Below are positions 1-8,062 of a stretch of 64,000 bases of DNA, one piece after another (positions within the stretch are counted from its first letter, which is position 1; each line of letters starts with the position of its first letter). Location of the stretch: NCBI GenBank assembly GCA_965247245.1, contig CBDFGV010000003.1, positions 4,712,001 to 4,776,000 of the forward strand. Reading direction: 5' to 3'. The notes below the pieces were generated by a model, which worked only from the letters and a program-made list of their open reading frames with translations, did no database searches and was not told the origin of the DNA. Origin of the DNA: Tectiglobus sp965247245 (GTDB lineage Bacteria; Pseudomonadota; Alphaproteobacteria; Rhizobiales; Hyphomicrobiaceae). The position numbers were made by a program, and so were the translations under genes.

Positions 1-242
1 AGGTCGCTCAGAATGCGCTCGGCCGCTTGCACAATGACCTGGCCGGCATCTGTCTGCATGACTCGGCGCGAGCCTCTATGGAAGAGTTGGACACCAATCA
101 ACTTCTCGGCCTGTTGAATGAGACGCGTCAGTCCTGACTGGGAGATCCGCAGATATGTTGCCGCCGCTACGAAACTCTCAAATCGGCCGAGGGCAACAAT
201 CGCTCTCAATTGACGGACGGTTAGCTCGGGAATGTTGTCCAT
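1..242 (-). CDS. LysR-family transcriptional regulator, N-terminal part (runs off the window)
   Basis: The reverse strand reads from an ATG at 242 to the window edge, giving about 80 residues that begin MDNIPELTVRQLRAIVALG. This is the winged helix-turn-helix of LysR regulators: the LRAIVAL first helix, then FVAAATYLRISQSGLTRLIQQ as the recognition helix, then a GVQLFHR-type segment. The effector-binding domain lies outside the window. The gene is divergent from the UGSC selenoprotein operon that starts at 358. By family habit it probably autoregulates and controls that operon through dyads in the 115-bp gap. The LysR assignment is firm. Its role over the selenoprotein operon is inference from position. 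Confidence 0.9.
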   Translation of the reverse strand, partial: MDNIPELTVRQLRAIVALGRFESFVAAATYLRISQSGLTRLIQQAEKLIGVQLFHRGSRRVMQTDAGQVIVQAAERILSD

Positions 243-357
243 GTAATTGCTATTTTTGCAATGAATTTCATCATCAATGATGTTTTGACAATAATTGGTC
301 GAATGTCAACAATGCTGCTCGGGTCAGTCCTGATGGACGAGCCAGCATTCGATCGGA
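243..357. promoter_or_regulatory. Divergent promoter region with three dyads between LysR gene and UGSC operon 1
   Basis: Three inverted repeats sit in this A+T-rich gap. ATTGC-N7-GCAAT at 246-262 fits the T-N11-A layout of LysR boxes and lies just upstream of the LysR start. CATCA-TCAA-TGATG is at 269-282. TTGACA-N13-TGTCAA at 285-309 could be an operator, and its left arm could serve as a -35 element for rightward transcription. LysR control is known family behaviour. Which dyad is bound is inference. Confidence 0.5.
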
Positions 358-1422
358 ATGGATAACGCGAGCAGCCAAATGACATTGCTAGCCAAAGTGC
401 ATACCGCAGACGACTTTTCGGCAGTCCAGGAGTACTTCCACAGCCGGAAGTGGACTGACGGTCTCCCAGTTGTTCCCCCGACCGAGGATACCGTTCAAGC
501 TATGCTGGATTGGGTCGTGATGCCAGCTGACCAGCTCATCGGTATCGAACCCGTTCGCGAGCGCGCGATAACCACTGAAAAGCTCGCGATCAATGCCGTC
601 ATGGCTGGATGCCTGCCAATGCATTTCCCGGTCGTGGTTGCAGCGTTTACGGCCATGCTCCAGGAGCCGTTCTTGTTGCACGGCGCGACAGCGAGCACTG
701 GGGGCTGTGCCATCTTGATCGTCGTCAACGGAGCAATCCGGGATGAACTCGGAATGGACGGAACGTTTAATGCTTTAGCGTCGAGCGACCGTGCGACAAC
801 TGCCATTGGTCGGGCAATCCGACTGACGCTCTATAACATGCTGGACGTCAGACCCGGTGGGGCAGATCGGGCAACCCTCGGGCACCCTGGAAAACTCAGT
901 TATTGCATCGCAGAAGATGAGGCGAATTCACCCTGGTTGCCTCTTGCGGAAGAGCGTGGCATCCCAGCTGGCCTATCCGCCGTAACGGTGATGGCAGCCG
1001 GCGCACCGCGTCAATTCATGAACGAATGGACGACAAAGCCCGAAGAAATTCTCGACACCTACATTGCCGAGATGAGGGCAAACCAGCGCCACTACTCGAT
1101 CTGGCCTGGCAACTACGCGATTGTCGTCCCGCCACAACTTCGAACGCATTTCTCGGCAGCCGGCTGGACCAAGGCGGACATCCGTCGTTACGTCTATGAG
1201 AATGCCTTTGTCCGTCGGAAGGAATGGGCTGAGTGTGGTAAGGGCGCTGTCGTCGGCGACAAGGGCGAGAAGATCTACCCAGCCATGCCCGATGAGGATC
1301 ATCTTTTGGTGATCGCGGCAGGCGGACCAGCCGGTGGTTTCGGCGCCGTTATTCCACCGTGGCTAGGCGACAAGAGCAAAGCGGTCACCGTCGCCATCGG
1401 CGCATGTGTCGATTGCGGTTAG
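358..1422 (+). CDS. Partner protein of UGSC selenoprotein, with C-terminal CxxC
   Basis: A 354-residue protein of unknown reaction. It matches the C-terminal three quarters of the thioredoxin-fused protein at 53467-54906. Shared blocks are DGLPVVPPT (34-42), EKLAINAVMAGC (74-85), a Gly/Cys-rich stretch near 113-125 ending in NG, and a NPGK/HPGK motif followed by an AEDE acidic cluster. It lacks the thioredoxin domain of the paralogue. Instead its extreme C-terminus is CVDCG, with Cys350 and Cys353 forming a CxxC. Its stop is 41 bp before the UGSC selenoprotein, so the two are probably co-transcribed. I infer a redox role with the selenoprotein, perhaps as electron donor or substrate-binding partner. 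The start ATG at 358 is used, with only a weak GGA upstream. Confidence 0.75.
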   Translation: MDNASSQMTLLAKVHTADDFSAVQEYFHSRKWTDGLPVVPPTEDTVQAMLDWVVMPADQLIGIEPVRERAITTEKLAINAVMAGCLPMHFPVVVAAFTAMLQEPFLLHGATASTGGCAILIVVNGAIRDELGMDGTFNALASSDRATTAIGRAIRLTLYNMLDVRPGGADRATLGHPGKLSYCIAEDEANSPWLPLAEERGIPAGLSAVTVMAAGAPRQFMNEWTTKPEEILDTYIAEMRANQRHYSIWPGNYAIVVPPQLRTHFSAAGWTKADIRRYVYENAFVRRKEWAECGKGAVVGDKGEKIYPAMPDEDHLLVIAAGGPAGGFGAVIPPWLGDKSKAVTVAIGACVDCG

Positions 1423-1463
1423 TCCTGCAGCATCCGAAAAAATACCCAAAGGAGCCCATTTGC

Positions 1464-1988
1464 ATGAGCATACGATTCCTTGATCCAACCCACGAGGCGA
1501 GTTCAACCGCCTTCGAGCCGGCGCCACGGGTCGCCTCTCTTGAAGGTGCCACGGTAGCGATCATTTCCAATGGCAAGAAGAATACCAAGCCATTCTTTGA
1601 CGCGGTTGAGAAAGAGCTGAAGGATCGCCAGGGCGTGGCGAATGTCGTCCGCCTGACCAAGTCCAATTATAGCGCACCGGTTGAAGCTGAGCTCCTGGTC
1701 GAAGCAGAAAGATGGCAAGCGATTATCTCAGGCATCGGAGATTGAGGCAGCTGCTCGTCGTGCAGTTTGCATGACTCAATTGTAGGTGAGCGCCTGGGTA
1801 TTCCGTCGGTCGGTGTCATGACAACGGAGTTCATAAGCGCGGCTCAACTGATGTCGCGGGTTCTCGGCGCGGAAGACTTCCCATTCGTTGTGATCGATCA
1901 TCCGTTTAGTAGCGCGACACTCGAACAACTTTCGGAACGCGCAGAGAAGACAGTTTCGGATGCCAACAAGATCCTAACTGGCAATTGA
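1464..1988 (+). CDS. UGSC-family selenoprotein (in-frame UGA = selenocysteine), copy 1
   Basis: The frame opens at ATG 1464 behind a strong AAAGGAG (1448-1454) and reaches TGA at 1743-1745. It continues without another stop to TGA 1986-1988, giving 174 residues. Codon 94 is the UGA, in the context ISGIGD-U-GSCSSCSLHD. UGSC is the signature of a selenoprotein family known from marine metagenomes, in which Sec or Cys takes the first position. The part after the UGA (GIPSVGVMTTEF and onward) matches the second copy at 52952-53470, so it is selected coding sequence. A conventional call gives a 93-residue stub and a separate small ORF. A hairpin follows the UGA (1749-1767). The biochemical reaction is not known to me. 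A redox role with the upstream partner is inferred. Confidence 0.9.
1743..1767 (+). promoter_or_regulatory. Recoded UGA and candidate bacterial SECIS hairpin, copy 1
   Basis: The Sec UGA is at 1743-1745. From 1749, AGCTGC pairs with GCAGTT (1762-1767), including one G-U pair, around the 7-nt loop TCGTCGT (1755-1761). Bacterial SECIS elements are hairpins just after the UGA that bind SelB. Here the loop begins only 9 nt after the UGA, nearer than in the classic E. coli fdhF element, so the fit is approximate. A similar hairpin occurs at the same place in copy 2, but part of that similarity is forced by the shared GSCxSC protein motif. Confidence 0.45.
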
Positions 1989-2038
1989 ATAAGGAATGAT
2001 TTTATGATTGCCCGCTAGTGGCGCGAGGGGAGCGATGA

Positions 2039-3211
2039 ATGACTGATCCGAAAAAGAGCAACGGCCCTCTCGCTGGGTACAAGTTCATCGAAATCGCTGG
2101 CATCGGCCCGGCTCCGTTGTGCTGTTCTCTCTTGTCCGACATGGGAGCGGACGTTATTCGCATTGACCGGCCGAGCCCTACGGGGCTCGGATTCGAGTAT
2201 GCCGGCCCAAAGGCAGACATACGCCGACGTGGGCGCCCTTCCGTCGCCATCGACCTGAAACACCCGCAAGGTGTCGAGACCGTTCTCCGGCTGGTCGAGG
2301 GTGCTGATGCGCTGATCGATCCAATGCGACCGGGTGTCATGGAGCGCTTGGGCCTGGGCCCCGATGTCTGCCTCGAGCGCAACGCGCGCCTGATCTATGG
2401 ACGCATGACCGGGTGGGGGCAGACCGGACCACTCGCCGAGGTCGCCGGTCACGATATCAATTACATATCTCTGTCGGGCGTATTGCACGCGATCGGTACA
2501 AAGGAGAGGCCGGTACCGCCACTCAATGTGATTGGCGACATGGGCGGTGGAGCCATGTTCCTCATCATGGGTCTTCTTTCAGGCATTCTGGAAGCAAAGA
2601 ACTCTGGTCAAGGGCAGGTCGTTGATGTTGCGATGACCGAAGGGTCGGCTTATCTCGCCATGGCATGTTTTGGGTTGGCTTCATCCGGACATTGGAATGA
2701 CGAACGGGAGAGCAATCCTCTCGACGGCGGAGCACCATTCTGGCGCTGTTTTGAGACTAAGGATGGCAAGCACATTTCACTCGGTTGCGTCGAAGAGAAA
2801 TTTTACGAACTGCTTCTTGAAACGTTGGACATTGATCCAGCAGGTCTGCCGCCGCAGCTTGAGCCGGAAGGTTGGCCAGAGATCATCGCCGTTCTCGATT
2901 CTCGGTTCAAAGAGAAAACAAGAGACGAGTGGTGCGAGATTATGGAGGGCACCGACATCTGCTTCGCGCCGGTGTTGAGCTTCAGTGAGGCTCCGAACCA
3001 TCCTCACAACCGGGCACGTGGTAGCTTTATTGATGTCGATGGTATCGTGCAGCCAGGTCCGGCGCCGCGCTTCAGTCGCACGCCGGGTAGCGTGAAGTTT
3101 GGACCACCAGATTTCGGAGCGCAGACCGAAGAGACACTGTCTCGTTGGGGCTTCTCGGACAACGAAATCGATGAACTCGCGAAAGAAAATGCAATTGGCC
3201 GGCAGAGTTAG
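2039..3211 (+). CDS. CaiB/BaiF family protein, alpha-methylacyl-CoA racemase type
   Basis: A 390-residue family III CoA-transferase fold. It has the pair typical of alpha-methylacyl-CoA racemases: His138 in AGHDINY and Asp167 in GDMGGG, whose spacing matches the catalytic His126/Asp156 of the Mycobacterium tuberculosis enzyme. The opening is also typical: LAGYKFIEIAGIGPAP, then DMGADVIRID. It would therefore epimerise 2-methylacyl-CoA thioesters, or a similar acidic alpha-carbon, in the cytoplasm. ATG 2039 follows GAGGGGAG; the nearby ATG at 2035 hits a stop at once. It lies 50 bp after selenoprotein 1 in the same direction and is probably in its operon. The family is firm. The substrate is unknown. 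Confidence 0.88.
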   Translation: MTDPKKSNGPLAGYKFIEIAGIGPAPLCCSLLSDMGADVIRIDRPSPTGLGFEYAGPKADIRRRGRPSVAIDLKHPQGVETVLRLVEGADALIDPMRPGVMERLGLGPDVCLERNARLIYGRMTGWGQTGPLAEVAGHDINYISLSGVLHAIGTKERPVPPLNVIGDMGGGAMFLIMGLLSGILEAKNSGQGQVVDVAMTEGSAYLAMACFGLASSGHWNDERESNPLDGGAPFWRCFETKDGKHISLGCVEEKFYELLLETLDIDPAGLPPQLEPEGWPEIIAVLDSRFKEKTRDEWCEIMEGTDICFAPVLSFSEAPNHPHNRARGSFIDVDGIVQPGPAPRFSRTPGSVKFGPPDFGAQTEETLSRWGFSDNEIDELAKENAIGRQS

Positions 3212-3290
3212 CGTTGCAATGACTCACCACCTCAAATCAATCTGATTTGTGGCACGTACCAAGCTGTGATCAATTCCAAGGTGATGACCT

Positions 3291-4541
3291 GTGCAACCAA
3301 GCTCCGAACCTCAACGCATTCTCGAAGGTGTGCGAGTCCTGGATCTGACACAGTTTCTAGCCGGGCCGCACGCTACTCTCTTATTGGCTGGTCTGGGTGC
3401 GGATGTTGTCCGGGTGGACAATCCGAAAACAGGTGACGCCTTGTCCGATTCACCAATCTACTACGGTTCTGATGGTCCTTCCTTCGAGAAGCGTAATGAA
3501 ACTGATCTCGGCGTGGCATTTCTGAAACGATTGCGCGCCAAGAAGTCCATAACGATTGATCTCAAATCGTCCCAAGGGCGATCCCTGTTTGTAGATCTTG
3601 CCAAACACGCCGATGTCCTCGTCGAAAACTATTCCGTCGGCGTCACCGAGCGATTGGAAATCGACTGGCCGCGAATGAGCCAGATCAATCCAAAACTTAT
3701 TTATTGCTCGATCACCGGATATGGCAGCAGCGGACCAGACGCAAAGCGGCGTAGCTACGATGTGACCACACAAGCTATGGCTGGGTTGATGAGTATAACC
3801 GGTCAACCGGGCGCGCCGCCAACAAAGGCAGGCTCCGCTTTGGCGGATACGATCTCTGCAGTCTTTGCTTTTTCCGGAGTGCTTGCAGCGCTCTACCATC
3901 GTGAGCGAACCGGTATCGGGCAGTTTGTCGATGTATCGATGGTGGATGGTTTATTCTCTCTGCTGTTTGACGAACCATTGGACTGTTACGACCGCCTCGG
4001 CCTCGACTACCAGCAGGGCAACCGCGTGATGCGGTTTTCACCATTCAACACCTTTCCAACGCGCGACGGTTGGATTGTCATCGGTTGTGGGACTGATGCG
4101 ATGTGGAGCGCATTCGCTTCGGCTATCGGCAGAGACGATTTGGTCAGCCACAGCGACTGGAGCCGTATGGCCTGGCGAGTTGCCAACAACGATCAGGTCG
4201 AAACTGTGGTTTCAAACTGGAGCATCAAACAGACGACATCTGAGGCCGTCGAAAGGTTGACATCAATTGGTGTTGTCGCGAGCGCAGTCCAGAACATCGA
4301 GGACTTGCTGCGCTGGCCTCATTTGAATGAGCGGGGCATGGTCAGTGTTGTCGAGCACCCCTCACTAGGGCCACTCGGCGGCTTGAAAGCGGCAGGTTTC
4401 CCGCTGCAGTTCAGCGATACGCAAAGCGGCTACGACGGCCCGGCAGCTGTAACCGGAACTCACAACCATGAAATACTACAATCATGGCTGGGGCTAACCG
4501 ATACGCGCATCGCAGAACTGAGGGAGCGCAATATCATATAG
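3291..4541 (+). CDS. CaiB/BaiF class III CoA-transferase
   Basis: A 416-residue CoA-transferase. N-terminal markers are VRVLDLTQFLAGPHAT (about 15-29) and GLGADVVRVDNP. A YDVTTQAMAG motif holds Asp157, the likely catalytic Asp that forms the aspartyl-CoA intermediate in class III transferases. It lacks the His/Asp racemase pair of its upstream neighbour, so it probably moves CoA between carboxylic acids. The start is GTG 3291 behind AAGGTGAT. A 79-bp gap separates it from the racemase-type gene. The two may activate and isomerise one substrate while the UGSC pair does redox chemistry, but that link is only positional. It converges with the molybdoenzyme gene, whose end is at 4597. Confidence 0.88.
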   Translation: MQPSSEPQRILEGVRVLDLTQFLAGPHATLLLAGLGADVVRVDNPKTGDALSDSPIYYGSDGPSFEKRNETDLGVAFLKRLRAKKSITIDLKSSQGRSLFVDLAKHADVLVENYSVGVTERLEIDWPRMSQINPKLIYCSITGYGSSGPDAKRRSYDVTTQAMAGLMSITGQPGAPPTKAGSALADTISAVFAFSGVLAALYHRERTGIGQFVDVSMVDGLFSLLFDEPLDCYDRLGLDYQQGNRVMRFSPFNTFPTRDGWIVIGCGTDAMWSAFASAIGRDDLVSHSDWSRMAWRVANNDQVETVVSNWSIKQTTSEAVERLTSIGVVASAVQNIEDLLRWPHLNERGMVSVVEHPSLGPLGGLKAAGFPLQFSDTQSGYDGPAAVTGTHNHEILQSWLGLTDTRIAELRERNII

Positions 4542-4596
4542 CCGCACGGCGAACGCACCGATGACTTTGGTGGTTAGTCTAAGGGACGGCCCATAA

Positions 4597-6867
4597 TCAT
4601 GCGCTAGCTCGTTCCCTATCCAGCGGTTGAACCTCGACCAATGTGGAATGCGCGCTGCTGCCCTGACCCAGACGCGACGTTCCGATGTCACGGGTCAGCA
4701 CATTGGGATTGCCTTGCGTGTCGTCCCCGTCGCTTCCTGGATCAAACCAGGCGCCGGTTGGAATCGCGATGACGTGAGGTCGAATGTCAGATGTCACCTG
4801 AGCACGGGCAATGCAGGCGCCACGATCATTGAATACGCGCACGAGGCTGCCGTCTTCGATTCCTCTTTGCTGCGCGTCCTCATGCGTGATGGCCATCAAT
4901 GACGGACGGGCGCCGTCCATATCCGCCAAAGCCGCCTCGAGCTGGCTATGGAGTTTGTCTCCCGGTTGCGGAGAAACGAGATGGAGTGGGAATTGCTTGC
5001 TGTGAGAGCTACCGAGCCAATCATCGGGGGCAATCCAGCTAGGATGGCCAAGGCAATCAGTATAGCCGAAGCTATCTATGGTCTCGGAGAAGATCTCAAT
5101 CTTTCCCGAGGGTGTACCCAATGGAGCGGTGGCCGGGTCGTCGCGAAACGCCGCAAAAGGAACGCTAGCGTGCTCGGCCCCGGCAATCGGTAACTCAACC
5201 CAGTTTTTCTCACGCAAATGGTCAAAGCCTGGAACTTCAATACCGTCAGCCGCAACATTCTGGCGAAAACGATCATAGAGATGCCGCAGCCATTCTTCTG
5301 CCGTGCGGCCTTCTGTGAAAACTTCAGCGCATCCCAGGCGTTCGGCCAGCCCGGAGAAAATCTCGTAGTCGTCCCGAGCGTCGCCGACCGGCTCTATCAG
5401 TTGAGGCATATTGAACAGGAATGAGTCGCTAGGAGCACGTCCAATATCTTCGCGTTCATATGGCGTTGTCGTTGGAAACACGATGTCCGCACGTTTGGCT
5501 GTCGCCGTCCACCATGGCTCGTTGACAATGATCGTATCAGGCTGTTGCCAAGCATCATTCAGGCGGTTGAGGTCTTGATGGTGATGGAACGGATTGCCGC
5601 CGGCCCAGTAGATAAGGCGGATATCCGGATAGGTCCTGTTCTGGCCATTAAACTCATAGGGCGTGCCAGGCTCGAGCAGCATATCAGCAATGCGCGCGAC
5701 AGGGATAAAATCTGAGATTGCATTCTTGCCTTGCGGCAACGTCATGCCATCGAGCCGCTTGATTGGGACACCGATCGCGCCAATTGCACCATAACCATAG
5801 CCGATGCCGCCACCGGGCAAGCCAATCTGACCAAGCATCGCGGCAAGAGTTGCTGCCATCCAGTAAGGTTGCTCGCCGTTCTGAGCACGCTGCAAGGACC
5901 ATGCAACCGTGATGAGCGTTCGTTTGGCAGCCATCTGCCGGGCGAGTTTGCGAATCTCATCCGCTGGGATGCCACACAATGGCTCCGCCCACTCTGGAGC
6001 CTTTGGCGTCGCATCGAGCGCACCGAGCAGATAAGAGCAGAACTTTTCATAGCCAGTGGCGCAGCGTTCCAGGAAACCACGGTCACAAAGGTCCTCTGTC
6101 TCGAGCACATGAGCAATAGCCAGCATCAGTGCGGTGTCACTGCCTGGAACAATCGGCAACCACCTTGCTTCAGTTGGCGCGTCACCTCGTTGCGGGCTGA
6201 TATTGACCAAGTCCATCCCGCCATCGGCAAACGACTTCAGCCAATTGGTCGTTTCATGACGGGTTACACCGCCCATGCTGACCTGTGCATTCTTGGGATT
6301 GATTCCACCGAACATGACGAGCATCTCAGTATGTTCGGCAATCATCGGCCAGCTGTTCTGCTCGCCGTACATCAGCTTGAGGAAGTTCAGTCCGAGCACA
6401 TGTGGCATAATGGCTTGTGCTGCCCCTGTGCTGTAGCTCGCATAGGATGAAACGTAGCCGCCTGTGCAATTCAAGAAACGGTGGATCTGACTGAGGGCGT
6501 GATGAAATCGACCGGCACTAGCCCATCCATAGGAGCCACCAAAAATCGCTCCATTTCCATGGGTTTTGCGCACGCGATCGATTTCGGCCGCCGCAATATC
6601 CAGTGCTTCGTCCCATGGCAACTCGACGAACTCATCCTCTCCGCGCTTCGTGCGTGCGCGATCTTCGGTGTTATCAAGCCAACCCTTTCGGATGGAAGGC
6701 CGCATCACGCGCGAGCGGTGATGAACGGCGCTGGGAATCGCCTCGGGAATGGATGACGGAGTTGGGTCTGCGCTGAATGGTGCGACCGACGTGATCATTC
6801 CGTTGTCAGTCGTAACTTCGAATGCACCCCAATGGCTCGATGTGACTTTCGTGTGCGAGCTATCCAT
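4597..6867 (-). CDS. Molybdopterin oxidoreductase, BisC/TorA/DMSO-reductase subfamily
   Basis: A 756-residue bis-MGD molybdoenzyme. It lacks the N-terminal CxxC iron-sulfur motif of formate dehydrogenases. It carries SYSTGAA (about 144-150), with Ser146 as the probable molybdenum ligand, as in DMSO, TMAO and biotin-sulfoxide reductases. The C-terminal molydop-binding domain is present, with a typical HLVSPQPGDKLHSQ segment. The N-terminus (MDSSHTKVTSSHWGAFEV) shows no twin-arginine signal, so the enzyme is probably cytoplasmic, like BisC, and would reduce S-oxides or N-oxides (for example methionine or biotin sulfoxide). There is no partner cytochrome or chaperone gene beside it. It is divergent from a luciferase-like flavin oxidoreductase, a possible electron-transfer or pathway partner. 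Confidence 0.88.
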   Translation of the reverse strand: MDSSHTKVTSSHWGAFEVTTDNGMITSVAPFSADPTPSSIPEAIPSAVHHRSRVMRPSIRKGWLDNTEDRARTKRGEDEFVELPWDEALDIAAAEIDRVRKTHGNGAIFGGSYGWASAGRFHHALSQIHRFLNCTGGYVSSYASYSTGAAQAIMPHVLGLNFLKLMYGEQNSWPMIAEHTEMLVMFGGINPKNAQVSMGGVTRHETTNWLKSFADGGMDLVNISPQRGDAPTEARWLPIVPGSDTALMLAIAHVLETEDLCDRGFLERCATGYEKFCSYLLGALDATPKAPEWAEPLCGIPADEIRKLARQMAAKRTLITVAWSLQRAQNGEQPYWMAATLAAMLGQIGLPGGGIGYGYGAIGAIGVPIKRLDGMTLPQGKNAISDFIPVARIADMLLEPGTPYEFNGQNRTYPDIRLIYWAGGNPFHHHQDLNRLNDAWQQPDTIIVNEPWWTATAKRADIVFPTTTPYEREDIGRAPSDSFLFNMPQLIEPVGDARDDYEIFSGLAERLGCAEVFTEGRTAEEWLRHLYDRFRQNVAADGIEVPGFDHLREKNWVELPIAGAEHASVPFAAFRDDPATAPLGTPSGKIEIFSETIDSFGYTDCLGHPSWIAPDDWLGSSHSKQFPLHLVSPQPGDKLHSQLEAALADMDGARPSLMAITHEDAQQRGIEDGSLVRVFNDRGACIARAQVTSDIRPHVIAIPTGAWFDPGSDGDDTQGNPNVLTRDIGTSRLGQGSSAHSTLVEVQPLDRERASA

Positions 6868-6979
6868 TTATCATTCCAATCTTGCCAATCATCTCTCGGG
6901 CGAGTCTAATTCAGTGGCAGGGAGAGTGAGCGACGCTTGTACGAGTTGTCAATTCTCGGAACACGAACGGAGTGTGCGA

Positions 6980-8008
6980 ATGGCAAGCAAACCCATTTTT
7001 GGCTTGAATCGGTTCAACTTCACGACAGCTCAGGCCTTCGCACAAGATGTCAGTCGAGCAGAAGCTTTAGGTTGGGGTGCGGCTTTCATTCCTTCTTCGC
7101 CCCTACTGCTCCAAGACCCCTACGTCTTCCTCGCCCAGGCGGCTCAACAAACAGAGTCAATTCTACTGGGACCATTGCTTGAAAACCCCGTCATTCGCCA
7201 TCCGGCTGTAATCGCCTCATCTATTGCGACACTCGAAGGTATGGCGCCGCAAAGAGCCTTGCTTGCCTACGGTGTTGGCGACACCGCCGTACGCCTAATA
7301 GGTCTGCGACCGGCAAAGGTCAAAGAACTTGAGGACGCTACAGTCTTTACGCGACAGCTCCTGTTGGGGGAAGATGTTGAGGTCGGCGCGCTCCGACCGG
7401 CAAAGCTGCGGCATGCCAAGCCGGTTCCAATCTGGTTGGCGGCGGGTGGACCGCGAACACTTCGCATGGCAGGCAGGGTTGCCGATGGCGTGTTCATTCG
7501 CGTCGGTCGGCATGAAGCAAACCTTAGGACTGCAATAGATGCGGTTAAGGCTGGCGCCCAAGAGGTTGGGCGCGATCCTGACGAAGTCAAGATCGCTATT
7601 ATCCTGCACACTATCCTGACAGACGACGTTGAAGCGGCGTCACTCATGAGCAAGTCCATGGCAGCCGGATATTACGAATACACTCCGGCGCTGTTCGATC
7701 CGCCAGGATTTCAGTGGAATGGGCCGGACATTCACGAGCTAAAGAAGCAGATCTGGCCTGACTTCCATCATGCAGCGGACCTCCAGGCATCCGGCCGGAT
7801 TGTCTCGTTTCTGTCAGATGAGATTGCGGAAGCGTTTGCCCTTTACGGTCCACCGCAGCAGATCGCAGATCAAATCAATCGGGTGCTCGCATGTGGTCAG
7901 CAGATCGACATGGTCATTCCACATCCCGTGCCGGCACCAGTCCCGCAGGGACCAGCACCAGATTATATCGAGCGTTTCGCAAAAGAGGTCATGCCACGCA
8001 TCGCTTGA
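6980..8008 (+). CDS. Luciferase-like (LLM class) flavin-dependent oxidoreductase
   Basis: A 342-residue alpha/beta-barrel protein of the bacterial-luciferase/F420-reductase superfamily. N-terminal GLNRFNFTTAQAFAQDVSRAEALGWGAAFI, the SILLGPLLENPVIRHPAVIASSIATLEGM block and PVPIWLAAGGPRTLRMAGRVADGV are the usual markers. The frame extends back to 6749, but that part overlaps the divergent molybdoenzyme gene. ATG 6980 with ACGGAG upstream gives the normal family start, MASKPIFG. Members use FMNH2 or F420H2 for oxidations or reductions of small molecules. The substrate is unknown here. The promoter is shared with the BisC-like gene in the 112-bp gap. Confidence 0.87.
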   Translation: MASKPIFGLNRFNFTTAQAFAQDVSRAEALGWGAAFIPSSPLLLQDPYVFLAQAAQQTESILLGPLLENPVIRHPAVIASSIATLEGMAPQRALLAYGVGDTAVRLIGLRPAKVKELEDATVFTRQLLLGEDVEVGALRPAKLRHAKPVPIWLAAGGPRTLRMAGRVADGVFIRVGRHEANLRTAIDAVKAGAQEVGRDPDEVKIAIILHTILTDDVEAASLMSKSMAAGYYEYTPALFDPPGFQWNGPDIHELKKQIWPDFHHAADLQASGRIVSFLSDEIAEAFALYGPPQQIADQINRVLACGQQIDMVIPHPVPAPVPQGPAPDYIERFAKEVMPRIA

Positions 8009-8062
8009 CCAAATACGTCAGTGTCGAGGACGCGCGCACTGCAGAAGATCGCCCAGCGATGA

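Noticed and set aside
1743..1745. The UGSC1 UGA read as a true stop followed by a separate gene (1767-1988)
   Set aside because: The second piece has only a TTG start, no ribosome site, and its sequence continues the family domain in frame; the same layout occurs in copy 2.
5731..6450. 239-codon open frame on the plus strand inside the molybdoenzyme gene
   Set aside because: It lies fully antisense to a well-supported gene and has no recognisable domain; it follows from the codon use of the real gene.
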